Shown here piece by piece: positions 1 through 6,239 of a stretch of 12,323 nucleotides of DNA. Numbering within the stretch: the first letter of the stretch is position 1; each line of letters starts with the position of its first letter. A program made the position numbers and the translations under genes. Source of the DNA: Actinomycetota bacterium (GTDB taxonomy: Bacteria > Actinomycetota > Actinomycetes > UBA12327); contig DPWC01000041.1 in the NCBI GenBank assembly GCA_003529305.1, positions 1 to 12,323 of the forward strand, in the 5' to 3' direction. The notes under the pieces are model-generated. The model worked only from the letters and a program-made list of their open reading frames with translations, had not been told where the DNA came from and ran no database searches.

Positions 1-35
1 TGCGCGTCAGTGCGCAACAGGTGAAGGTCGATCAC
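1..35 (-). CDS. serS: Seryl-tRNA synthetase, N-terminal 11 codons only (cut by window edge)
   Basis: Reading the minus strand from a GTG at 35-33 gives M-I-D-L-H-L-L-R-T-D-A and then the window ends. This matches the typical SerRS start (MIDLKLLR-type), which opens the tRNA-binding coiled-coil arm domain. SerRS charges tRNA-Ser in the cytoplasm. The start lies 20 nt after the pheA stop codon on the same strand, and pheA-serS adjacency is, from memory, common in actinobacteria. No Shine-Dalgarno sequence precedes the GTG. Instead a TAGCGT box ends 7 nt before it, suggesting that serS can be made from its own leaderless transcript as well as by read-through from pheA. Only 11 residues are visible, so the assignment rests on the motif plus context. 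Confidence 0.8.
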   Translation of the reverse strand, partial: MIDLHLLRTDA

Positions 36-42
36 AGGTCAG

Positions 43-48
43 ACGCTA
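43..48 (-). promoter_or_regulatory. Putative -10 element for leaderless serS
   Basis: The minus strand reads TAGCGT (TANNNT class), then 7 nt, then the serS GTG. This spacing would place the transcription start at or next to the start codon. It lies entirely in the short pheA-serS gap. No recognisable -35 hexamer is present at the usual spacing. Confidence 0.5.
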
Positions 49-55
49 CACGCGC

Positions 56-1006
56 TCAGCTGTGTCCCCCGCGCCGGATTTCCGCGAGCCACTGCTGCGG
101 ATCAGAGGTGTTGATCTGCTGGTCGCCACCACGGCCGCCTTCGTTGGGTGCATGGCCTCGGGGGTACGAACCCAGGAACCGCACATCCGCGCACATCTGA
201 CGCAAGGCCAGAAGGGTTTGACCCATCTCGTCGCTGGCCACATGCCCTTCGGCATCAATGTGAAAGCAGTACTGCCCCAGTCCGTCACCGATGGGCCGCG
301 ACTCCAAGCGCGCCAAGTTGATGCCACGCGTCGAGAACTCCGCCAAGATTTCCGCCAGACCGCCGGGGTGATCATCGCGAGGAAAAATCACCACAGTGGT
401 CTTGTCATCACCCGTGGGCGGCGGTGGCGCCATCGGGCGAGTCACCACCACGAATCGAGTTCGTGCACCGTCAACATCATGAATGCCGTCGGCCAAGATT
501 TCCAACCCATATCGCTCCGCGGCAAACGCGCCAGCCAGGGCGGCATCCCATCGACCTTCTTGCACCAGGCGCGCCGCGTCGGCGTTGCTGGCGGCAGGTT
601 CAAACGAGCTCTGCGGCAGGTTCTGCATCAACCAGCGACGACACTGCGGTTCGGCATGAGAATGCGCCGCAACGGTAGAGATCATCGCCATAGTGGTGCC
701 CGGACGCGCGAGCAGTGCAAAGGACACCGGGATCACAACTTCGCCCACAATGACCAAGGGGTCCTTGGCTGAGAGCCCATCGAGCGAAATAGTCACTGAG
801 CCCTCGACTGAGTTCTCATACGCGATCACCGCAGCATCAACCTCGCCGCTGCGAACTGCATCCAATTCGGCAAGAACGGACTGGAAAGGCACCAGTTCAA
901 GGGGCTGGTGAGACAGTTGCAGAGACGATGCTGCCGGTGTGCTGGCCCATGAACGAGCAGCTAGTTCCGTGAAGGTACCGACAGGACCGAGGAAGGCCAG
1001 CCGCAT
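56..1006 (-). CDS. pheA: Prephenate dehydratase with C-terminal ACT domain
   Basis: This 316-residue cytoplasmic enzyme converts prephenate to phenylpyruvate, the committed step of phenylalanine synthesis. The catalytic domain spans about residues 2-190. It contains the N-terminal GTFTE segment (10-14), ENSVEGS (64-70) and the TRF motif (183-185), whose threonine is catalytic in this family. An ACT domain follows at about 203-285 with ESRP (235-238), a motif tied to allosteric phenylalanine binding. There is no chorismate mutase domain, so this is the monofunctional form. About 35 residues with a Gly/Asn-rich stretch follow the ACT domain. The ATG at 1006 has a strong AGGAGG upstream and overlaps the DUF4446 stop codon by one base (TGATG), so translation is probably coupled. 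Feedback inhibition by phenylalanine is inferred from the ACT motif. Confidence 0.95.
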   Translation of the reverse strand: MRLAFLGPVGTFTELAARSWASTPAASSLQLSHQPLELVPFQSVLAELDAVRSGEVDAAVIAYENSVEGSVTISLDGLSAKDPLVIVGEVVIPVSFALLARPGTTMAMISTVAAHSHAEPQCRRWLMQNLPQSSFEPAASNADAARLVQEGRWDAALAGAFAAERYGLEILADGIHDVDGARTRFVVVTRPMAPPPPTGDDKTTVVIFPRDDHPGGLAEILAEFSTRGINLARLESRPIGDGLGQYCFHIDAEGHVASDEMGQTLLALRQMCADVRFLGSYPRGHAPNEGGRGGDQQINTSDPQQWLAEIRRGGHS

Positions 1007-1497
1007 CAGTCCTCCTGGCCTCGGGCCAGAGCGACAGCGCGCACTTCTTCAGGGGAAAGCTCCTCAAGACCAGTGCCCTCGCGCACACCCTTGAAGTAGG
1101 TACGCGTATCACTGCGACTGTGAATGGCGGTGAGAACAAGCCCATCACCGCTGTCATCAAGCATCGCCACCGAGAACGAGTAGCGACCACCCATGTCTCC
1201 GAACGCGTCGTAGCGCACGACGGCAATGTGTCGGATCGCATCGCGCAGGTCGTCAGCGAGTCGATTGACTGCCGCACTCTGCTCAGCGATGTCGCGACGC
1301 AGCGCAGTGACTTCATCAATCTGCTTGGTCACTGCTGTCACGAAGGAATCCGCGTCGTCATCGCCCTGCAGCAGCAGGTAGTCGCGTGTCAGTGAACGCA
1401 CGCGCACCGTGGCAACCACCGCGACGATCAAGGCCACAAGCCCAATGCCGACGGCAGCGAGGGCAATCACCTCAATGGCGGTGGCCGACAGCTGCAC
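1006..1497 (-). CDS. DUF4446 family membrane-anchored protein
   Basis: This 163-residue protein has one N-terminal transmembrane helix (about 8-32), then a charged, probably coiled-coil segment (about 45-92), then a conserved C-terminal region. That region includes VVRYDAFGDMGGRYSFSVAM (93-112) and a stretch reading IHSRSDTRTYFKGV (125-138). These are the hallmarks of DUF4446, whose function is unknown. The GTG start at 1497 is preceded by AGGAG with 6 nt spacing, which fixes the start. The gene overlaps pheA by one base and is the first gene of the DUF4446-pheA-serS unit. A role at the membrane is inferred from topology only; the family occurs in Firmicutes and Actinomycetota. Confidence 0.85.
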   Translation of the reverse strand: MQLSATAIEVIALAAVGIGLVALIVAVVATVRVRSLTRDYLLLQGDDDADSFVTAVTKQIDEVTALRRDIAEQSAAVNRLADDLRDAIRHIAVVRYDAFGDMGGRYSFSVAMLDDSGDGLVLTAIHSRSDTRTYFKGVREGTGLEELSPEEVRAVALARGQED

Positions 1498-1547
1498 GCG
1501 TATCTCCTGGGCCCGGTCCGCGACACTGCGCGGAGCAATGACCTGTC

Positions 1548-1553
1548 AGCGTA
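1548..1553 (-). promoter_or_regulatory. Possible -10 element for DUF4446-pheA
   Basis: The minus strand reads TACGCT just after the terminator tract. It would give a 5' leader of about 45 nt ending in the AGGAG ribosome binding site of the DUF4446 gene. The same hexamer occurs upstream of the DUF5318 gene. No good -35 element is visible, so this is a weak call. Confidence 0.3.
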
Positions 1554-1557
1554 GTGG

Positions 1558-1771
1558 CCGAAAAGAAAAGGCCCAGGCGCCGCCGACGGGGGATGCGACG
1601 ACACCTGGGTTGGTTTCACCTTGCCCGGTGACCTGCGCTTCGGTGTCCGATTTGACCCGCTACTCAACGAACCCAGCCCAAGCCTTTACTCTTTTCTATC
1701 GCCTGATAGGTACTTGTTGCCCGGTGGAGAATCGGACTCCCAAGACCTTGGGAGCCAGCGAGCCCTCGGAG
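1558..1771 (-). other. Non-coding gap with clustered inverted repeats (3' UTR or candidate structured RNA)
   Basis: No credible gene lies here. Besides the terminator there are several inverted repeats: an 8-bp perfect one with a 2-nt spacer at 1737-1754 (CTCCCAAG/CTTGGGAG); CTATC-4 nt-GATAG at 1696-1709; TCACC-6 nt-GGTGA at 1616-1631; and TCGG-3 nt-CCGA at 1640-1650. Longer-range pairs are GTCCGATT (1645-1652) with AATCGGAC (1730-1737), and CTGGGTT (1605-1611) with AACCCAG (1670-1676). The second shares an arm with the terminator. The decamer TTGCCCGGTG occurs at 1621-1630 and 1717-1726. I do not recognise a known RNA family. It may be only a long 3' UTR. Confidence 0.45.
1561..1609 (-). terminator. 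Intrinsic terminator ending the PBP operon
   Basis: On the minus strand the arms CCCAGG (1609-1604) and CCTGGG (1577-1572) pair. The stem extends inward through G-U wobble pairs on this strand only (GUGUCG with CGGCGC), around a C-rich loop. It is followed at once by the tract CTTTTCTTTT (1570-1561). G-U pairs plus the T-tract on the same side show that it works on minus-strand transcripts. It lies about 160 nt beyond the peptidoglycan-binding protein gene and just before the likely DUF4446 promoter. Confidence 0.75.
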
Positions 1772-2263
1772 CTAACTGCCGAACAGAGCAATCCAAGTCT
1801 TCTGGTCCACGGTCCCGGTCACTACGAGGCGTCGCTCTCGCTGAAAATCTCGAACCGCGCGATCGGTCTGTGGGCCAAAGACACCATCAACGGACAACAC
1901 AGCGCCTAGGTCTACGAGTCGTTGCTGCACCACACGGACGACATCGCGGGCTTGTTGGCTCGGACCAATCGGACTTCCTGGATACGAGGCGATGGCATCA
2001 CCTTCGGGATTGTTGTCCGAGGAATCGCTGGGCTGGCCGCCTTGAGTATCGGGCACCCCACGGGTGCTGGTAGCACTCGGCGTTGGCGTCGCCGAGGCCT
2101 CCGCGTCACCGGTGACGGTGGGCTGCTGCGACGGCGTCGGCAGTGCAGGTGGTTGCACCGTCGGACCACCAGGTGCCAGCCACAGCGTCCACACGAGCCA
2201 ACCGACGCCGATGGCAAGCACAGCTCCCACGATCACCCCGGGCCACGACCGCCGACTACTCAT
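1772..2263 (-). CDS. Membrane-anchored peptidoglycan-binding (PG_binding_1) protein
   Basis: This protein has 163 residues. A short basic N-terminus (MSSRRSW) leads into one transmembrane helix (about 9-30). A low-complexity Pro/Thr/Ser/Asp linker follows (about 31-100). It ends in a single PG_binding_1 domain (about 105-162), with VVQQRL.DLG, VDGVFGPQTDRAVRDFQR (125-142) and a closing VTGTVDQKTW segment. In this family the domain binds peptidoglycan non-catalytically; no catalytic domain is present. The ATG at 2263 overlaps the oxidase stop codon as ATGA and has AAGGA upstream. A longer in-frame reading upstream would overlap the oxidase gene extensively and is rejected. As the last gene of the PBP operon it may tether a complex to the wall outside the membrane; that role is inferred. 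Confidence 0.85.
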   Translation of the reverse strand: MSSRRSWPGVIVGAVLAIGVGWLVWTLWLAPGGPTVQPPALPTPSQQPTVTGDAEASATPTPSATSTRGVPDTQGGQPSDSSDNNPEGDAIASYPGSPIGPSQQARDVVRVVQQRLVDLGAVLSVDGVFGPQTDRAVRDFQRERRLVVTGTVDQKTWIALFGS

Positions 2264-3624
2264 CGCTGTCCTTCTTCCACCGGCAATAAGACACCGGGAT
2301 TCATGATCCCGAGCGGATCCAGCGTTGTCTTGATGGCGCGCATGGCAGCAATTTCTTCTGCCGAACGGGACAAGTGCAACCACGCCGTCTTGTGCACCCC
2401 TACGCCATGTTCTGCCGCGATGCTTCCCCCGTAGCGAGCCACTGCAGTCAAGACTTGCTGATCCAGTCGCTCACCGATGGCCTGATCAATATTGACCAGA
2501 TTGATGTGCAAATTGCCGTCACCTAGATGCGCGTACACATGCACCTCACGGCCCTGGCAATCGGGCAGACCGGCTAACTCATCGAGGAAATCCGGAATCA
2601 CCGACACCGGCAAACAGACATCCAACTTAAAAGGGATACCGGTGGCCGCCACTGCTTCGGCCTGTCGATCTCGGTACTCCCACATGCGCTCATCGACCAC
2701 TGCATCTGCCGACTCTGGCAAGTTCGGTAACTCTGCAGTCTCCAGTAGGAGGTACACGGGGTGCTCGCTGCGCAATGGTTGACTCAGTCCGCACACCTGA
2801 CGAACAACTCGCATACCTTCAGCGCGGAAGAGTTCTGCGCCCGTGAGTCCTGGTCGCGCGCGTTCCTGAGTCAACAGCGCCACCGCTGACTCCACATCGG
2901 GCAAACCAACGAGCGTGACAAAGGGCGGCGAGGTCGGCTGCTCAATGAGTCGAAGTCGAGCAGCGGTGACAATGCCCAAAGTGCCTTCTGCGCCGGTCAT
3001 CAATTGGCTGAGGTTGTAGCCCCCGTTGTCCTTGGCCAACGGGTCCATACGGCGGATCACTGTGCCATCGGGTAGCACCGCTTCGACCCCCATGACCTGT
3101 TGGCGGGTATCCCCCAAACCCACCACCCGCAAGCCACCGGCATTCGTGGAGATCATTCCGCCAACCGTTGCCGAGTCGCGCGCTGCCAGATCCACCGCAT
3201 AGCGCAGTCCCACCGAGCGCGCGAAGGTGTGAAGTTGCGTGAGGGTCACCCCTGCACCCACCTCAACGGTGCGTGTTGCCGCATCCAACGCACCGAACTG
3301 ATTGAGGCGTAGCGTGGAAACCACGACGCAGGTGTGATCGCTATGCGGAACTCCACCGCCGACCAGACCCGTGTTTCCCCCTTGCGGCACCACGGGAATG
3401 CGATGGTGCGAGCAGATGCGCAGAACTTCCGCCACTTGCTCGGTGGTTGCCGGCCGCACAACGGCCAGAGGCAACGCAGACCAGGCTCTGGTCCAATCGG
3501 TGCCAAAGGAAGCGGTGATCTGCGGATCCACCACAACATGCTCGCGACCCACAATTGCTGACAGTGAAGAAACCAGGTCGTTGACCGCCGGCTGATCCGA
3601 TCCCGTCGTCGATGCTGCGCTCAT
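2260..3624 (-). CDS. FAD-linked oxidase, GlcD / D-lactate dehydrogenase type
   Basis: This protein has 454 residues, typical of the GlcD/DLD family of FAD-dependent 2-hydroxyacid dehydrogenases. The N-terminal PCMH-type FAD domain covers about 53-230, with the flavin-binding stretch PQGGNTGLVGGGVP (80-93), GGMISTNAGG (155-164) and GAEGTLGIVT (211-220). The C-terminal FAD-oxidase domain has AHLGDGNLH (365-373), EHGVG (405-409) and DPLGIMNPG (436-444). The substrate is probably a D-2-hydroxyacid such as D-lactate, glycolate or 2-hydroxyglutarate, but sequence alone does not decide it. The ATG at 3624 overlaps the PBP stop codon by one base (TGATG) with no clear ribosome binding site, so it probably depends on translation of the PBP gene. 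No signal peptide is seen. A metabolic flavoenzyme inside a wall-synthesis operon is odd; D-lactate linked to wall metabolism is speculation. Confidence 0.9.
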   Translation of the reverse strand: MSAASTTGSDQPAVNDLVSSLSAIVGREHVVVDPQITASFGTDWTRAWSALPLAVVRPATTEQVAEVLRICSHHRIPVVPQGGNTGLVGGGVPHSDHTCVVVSTLRLNQFGALDAATRTVEVGAGVTLTQLHTFARSVGLRYAVDLAARDSATVGGMISTNAGGLRVVGLGDTRQQVMGVEAVLPDGTVIRRMDPLAKDNGGYNLSQLMTGAEGTLGIVTAARLRLIEQPTSPPFVTLVGLPDVESAVALLTQERARPGLTGAELFRAEGMRVVRQVCGLSQPLRSEHPVYLLLETAELPNLPESADAVVDERMWEYRDRQAEAVAATGIPFKLDVCLPVSVIPDFLDELAGLPDCQGREVHVYAHLGDGNLHINLVNIDQAIGERLDQQVLTAVARYGGSIAAEHGVGVHKTAWLHLSRSAEEIAAMRAIKTTLDPLGIMNPGVLLPVEEGQR

Positions 3625-5681
3625 CACGGCGGCGGTGTCGATGTGGGGGTGGGAGCAACGGTGGGCGCCACAGTGGGGCTGCTGCTGGGTTTTGGCGCAG
3701 GCGTCGAAGACGCTGTCGGTGTGGGCAGTGCACTTCGTGTTGGTCGGGGACTTCCAGTTCGGTTGCCGCCATTGGTGAATGCCGGTGGCAGGGTCACCCG
3801 GGGCACCTGCTGAGAGGCAAGGTAATCCAAGTAGTTGCGGACAAACTCCGTCCAAATGCGAGCGGGATACGAGCCACCATTGACGCGACTCAGACCGCCC
3901 GCCCCGCGCAAACTCAGCAGGCCGCCGCTGGGTGAAGACCGCGCCATCGACACAGCCGCCGACACCTCAGGGATGTAGCCCACATACCACGCCGAAAGGT
4001 TGCTGTTCGTCGTTCCGGTCTTGCCTGCCGACGGCTCTCCTAACGACTGCGCTGCAAAACCTGTTCCGCTGGTGACCACACGCTGCAATGCCGTCGTCAC
4101 ATCCGCAGCGATTCCTTCTTCATAAGCACGCGTCACCTCAGGACGCTTTTGGTACAGAACACCGCCATTTGCGCCCTGGACCTTGATGACGACAAAGGGT
4201 GAGGCTCGCAGCCCACGAGCGGCGAAGGTGGCATAAGCCGTGGCCATGTCGATCGTGTGCGGTGAGGAGGTGCCCAACACGGTGGTGGGGCCGGCATTCA
4301 ACCCAGCTGTATCGCTAGGAATGCCCGCCCGAACCGCCGAATCCACCACTGCCTCCGGAGTGATCTTCTTCTCCAGATCCACATAGGCGGTGTTCACCGA
4401 TTGCGAAGTCGCCGTCAGCAGCGAGATCGATGGGCCGTACGACGCGAAGTCCTCGTTGTAGACCTTGTACGGCTGGAAACCGTCAAAAGTGAAAGTGGTG
4501 CCATTGATCCCGGTAAATCGGTCATAGAGAGTCACGCCCTGTTCCAGTGCAGCGGCCAAGGCAAACGGCTTGAAGGTTGATCCGGCCTGAACCAGTCCCA
4601 TCGTGGCGTTGTTGAACTGATCCTTCAGATAGTCATCACCGCCGTAGATCGCCAGCACAGCGCCGGTGCCCGGCTGGACGGCCGCCAGTCCGATACGCAA
4701 TCCCTTCGTCCCGGACTGAGGCTGTTTGTCGTCAACAGCTCGTCGAGCCGCGGCCATCGCCCCTTGATCGAAGGTGGTGGTGATTCGGTATCCACCGCGA
4801 GCAATTTGGTCTTCGTTGAACCCCAGCGTGGCCATTTCTTTGCGCACCATGTCCACCATGAACCCGGTATCGCCACTGAGTCGATTGCCTTTGCCCTTGG
4901 CAACAATCACCGGGAAGCGTTGCCGGTCTCTTCTCTTCTGCGACAGCCAACCCTTGTAGACCATGCCATCAAGGACATACCTGAATCGCCCGACCAAACG
5001 GTCCTTGTTGTCCTCGGGCGCATAGCCAGCTGGTGAGCGAATCAAAGACGCCAGCACCGCACCTTCTGCCGTACTCAGTTGCGAAGCAGGTTTGCCGAAG
5101 TACGCCTCAGAAGCGGCTTCGATGCCATAGGCACCCCGGCCGAAATAAATGGTGTTCAAATAGTCCTCAAGGATGCGCTCTTTGCTGCGCGTTTGGCTGA
5201 GCTTGACCGCCAGCAGTAACTCCTTGGCCTTGCGGGAGATAGTGCGGTCCTGCGTGAGGTAGGCATTCTTGGCGTACTGCTGGGTGATGGTGGAACCACC
5301 TTGCGTCGCGCCACCGCGAAAGTTGTTCCACGCCGCTCTCACTATGGCTGACGCCGAGAATCCGCCATGGTCATAGAAGTCACGATCCTCGGCCGCCAAC
5401 ACCGCCTTCTGGACACCATCGGGGACCTCAGTTAGCGGGATCGAGGTGCGGTTGGCATCAGCCACTCGAGCGATCACCGTCTTGCCGTCGTTGAAGTAAA
5501 TCGTGGTGGCCTGGGCAGAGGCCAAGTCTGATGGGGAAGGAACAGAGACCACGGCGTAGGCAACAACAAAACTGACCGCACCCGCGATCAGCGCTACTGC
5601 CACGGCGGCCAACGACTGCCGCCAAGACGGCAGCCATCGCGTCCAGCCATCTCGGCCGGATCTGGGGAAGTCGATGCGCAT
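3624..5681 (-). CDS. Class A penicillin-binding protein (GT51 plus transpeptidase)
   Basis: This 685-residue bifunctional protein polymerises glycan strands from lipid II and cross-links stem peptides. It has a short cytoplasmic tail and a transmembrane helix (about 24-46). The GT51 domain carries EDRDFYDHGG (98-107, catalytic Glu98), GGSTITQQ (128-135), RKAKE (150-154) and LEDYLNTIYFGRGAYGIEAA (171-190). The transpeptidase has the active-site SxxK (Ser368-Lys371 in AGSTFK), SVN (428-430) and KTGT (554-557). No PASTA domain follows; the last 40 or so residues are a Pro/Thr/Ser-rich tail with short VAPT/PT repeats. All catalytic motifs are intact. The ATG at 5681 is chosen over an upstream in-frame start because GGAGG lies 4 nt before it and it overlaps the DUF5318 stop (TAATG). 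It resembles mycobacterial PonA1 in context (DUF5318 neighbour) and tail. Confidence 0.95.
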   Translation of the reverse strand: MRIDFPRSGRDGWTRWLPSWRQSLAAVAVALIAGAVSFVVAYAVVSVPSPSDLASAQATTIYFNDGKTVIARVADANRTSIPLTEVPDGVQKAVLAAEDRDFYDHGGFSASAIVRAAWNNFRGGATQGGSTITQQYAKNAYLTQDRTISRKAKELLLAVKLSQTRSKERILEDYLNTIYFGRGAYGIEAASEAYFGKPASQLSTAEGAVLASLIRSPAGYAPEDNKDRLVGRFRYVLDGMVYKGWLSQKRRDRQRFPVIVAKGKGNRLSGDTGFMVDMVRKEMATLGFNEDQIARGGYRITTTFDQGAMAAARRAVDDKQPQSGTKGLRIGLAAVQPGTGAVLAIYGGDDYLKDQFNNATMGLVQAGSTFKPFALAAALEQGVTLYDRFTGINGTTFTFDGFQPYKVYNEDFASYGPSISLLTATSQSVNTAYVDLEKKITPEAVVDSAVRAGIPSDTAGLNAGPTTVLGTSSPHTIDMATAYATFAARGLRASPFVVIKVQGANGGVLYQKRPEVTRAYEEGIAADVTTALQRVVTSGTGFAAQSLGEPSAGKTGTTNSNLSAWYVGYIPEVSAAVSMARSSPSGGLLSLRGAGGLSRVNGGSYPARIWTEFVRNYLDYLASQQVPRVTLPPAFTNGGNRTGSPRPTRSALPTPTASSTPAPKPSSSPTVAPTVAPTPTSTPPP

Positions 5682-6082
5682 TAGGCCTCCGCCCTGCGCC
5701 GCCGCGCTACTTGACGCGGAACGCCGTCGCCTAGGACGAAGGTGACGACCAAGTGGTTCCACCCGCACTCCACGCACACTTCAACGACATAAACATCGAA
5801 GGAGCCATACTCATGGGCCATCGGCTCCAGTTCACGGGTATGCCGGATCCGTCCTGACAAATACCCCAGTTCGTCACCGAAGACATAGGTCAGGTGGGTC
5901 AGGTTGGCACGCCGGCACACCGGGCATGGACGATCGGTGCTTTCACCGTGATGCTGCGCTGCTCGCAGCAAGTAGGGGTCCGCGTCACAGGCATCGGACC
6001 GAAAGGCTCCGCCGTGAAACAACTCCTGCAGGGCGGCCCGACGCTGCAACCCGTAGTCGACGACATCGCGCTGGGACCACAC
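5681..6082 (-). CDS. DUF5318 family zinc-ribbon-like protein
   Basis: This 133-residue protein matches the actinobacterial DUF5318 family, found from memory next to class A PBP genes (for example beside mycobacterial ponA1). Recognisable parts are an N-terminal QRDVVDYGLQRRAALQEL (4-21), DADPYLLRAAQHHG (33-46), a CPVC pair (Cys53, Cys56) and CVECGWNH (Cys103, Cys106). The two CxxC pairs suggest a zinc ribbon. An Arg-rich tail follows. Its function is unknown. The frame stays open upstream to 6280, but homology begins at the GTG at 6082. A TACGCT box 6 nt before it and the absence of a ribosome binding site suggest leaderless expression from this start. A GTG at 6127 is a less likely alternative. 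It is the first gene of the PBP operon and its stop overlaps the PBP start. Confidence 0.85.
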   Translation of the reverse strand: MWSQRDVVDYGLQRRAALQELFHGGAFRSDACDADPYLLRAAQHHGESTDRPCPVCRRANLTHLTYVFGDELGYLSGRIRHTRELEPMAHEYGSFDVYVVEVCVECGWNHLVVTFVLGDGVPRQVARRRRAEA

Positions 6083-6088
6083 ACGCTG

Positions 6089-6094
6089 AGCGTA
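6089..6094 (-). promoter_or_regulatory. Putative -10 element for leaderless DUF5318-PBP operon
   Basis: The minus strand reads TACGCT, then 6 nt, then the GTG at 6082, so transcription would begin at the start codon. No -35 match is clear. It would be the main promoter for the four-gene wall operon and lies about 50 bp from the palindrome at 6145-6165. Confidence 0.5.
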
Positions 6095-6144
6095 GCCACG
6101 CGGACGCGCCGAATCTGACCCCAGCACGCGTCGAAGGGGGCTCT

Positions 6145-6165
6145 GATGTATCGTCCGGATACATC
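6145..6165. promoter_or_regulatory. 21-bp palindrome, likely PadR operator
   Basis: GATGTATC (6145-6152) and GATACATC (6158-6165) form a perfect 8-bp inverted repeat around a 5-nt spacer. It contains ATGT...ACAT half-sites like those known for PadR-family operators, though here the half-sites are 11 nt apart rather than the classical 8. It sits in the divergent region directly upstream of a padR gene. A TATCGT hexamer (6149-6154, plus strand) inside it could be the padR -10 box, so PadR binding would block its own promoter. The minus-strand promoter for DUF5318-PBP is about 50 bp away and could also be affected. Confidence 0.6.
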
Positions 6166-6239
6166 TTGTCGACGGGTCTAGCGCACACGCAAAAGACCGT
6201 TGAGGGCAACCGAATAACGCCGAACCACGGGAGAGATTG

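Noticed and set aside
62..772. 236-codon plus-strand frame opposite pheA
   Set aside because: It is antisense to a well-supported pheA gene, has no family resemblance and no ribosome binding site.
1565..1625. CCTGGGC element resembling the 3' end of a ZTP riboswitch
   Set aside because: The conserved 5' half of that riboswitch is absent and the element is fully explained as the 3' arm of the terminator. There is no purine gene downstream.
1467..1667. Short minus-strand frame reading through the terminator with a Phe-Leu-Phe run, as a possible pheA leader peptide
   Set aside because: The run comes from the terminator T-tract; there is no good ribosome binding site and too few Phe codons for a convincing attenuation leader.
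1715..1790. tRNA-like 3' half on the minus strand (a GGAG-7 nt-CTCC arm followed by CCACC)
   Set aside because: The T-loop lacks the TTC signature, no matching acceptor 5' strand or D-arm is found, and the 5' part would lie inside the peptidoglycan-binding protein gene.
2264..2383. Longer N-terminus for the peptidoglycan-binding protein
   Set aside because: The extra 40 residues lie inside the oxidase gene, lack family resemblance and would place the membrane helix unusually far from the N-terminus.
5682..5777. 32-residue N-terminal extension of the PBP
   Set aside because: It overlaps the DUF5318 gene, is Arg-rich low-complexity sequence, and the ATG at 5681 has a strong ribosome binding site at proper spacing.
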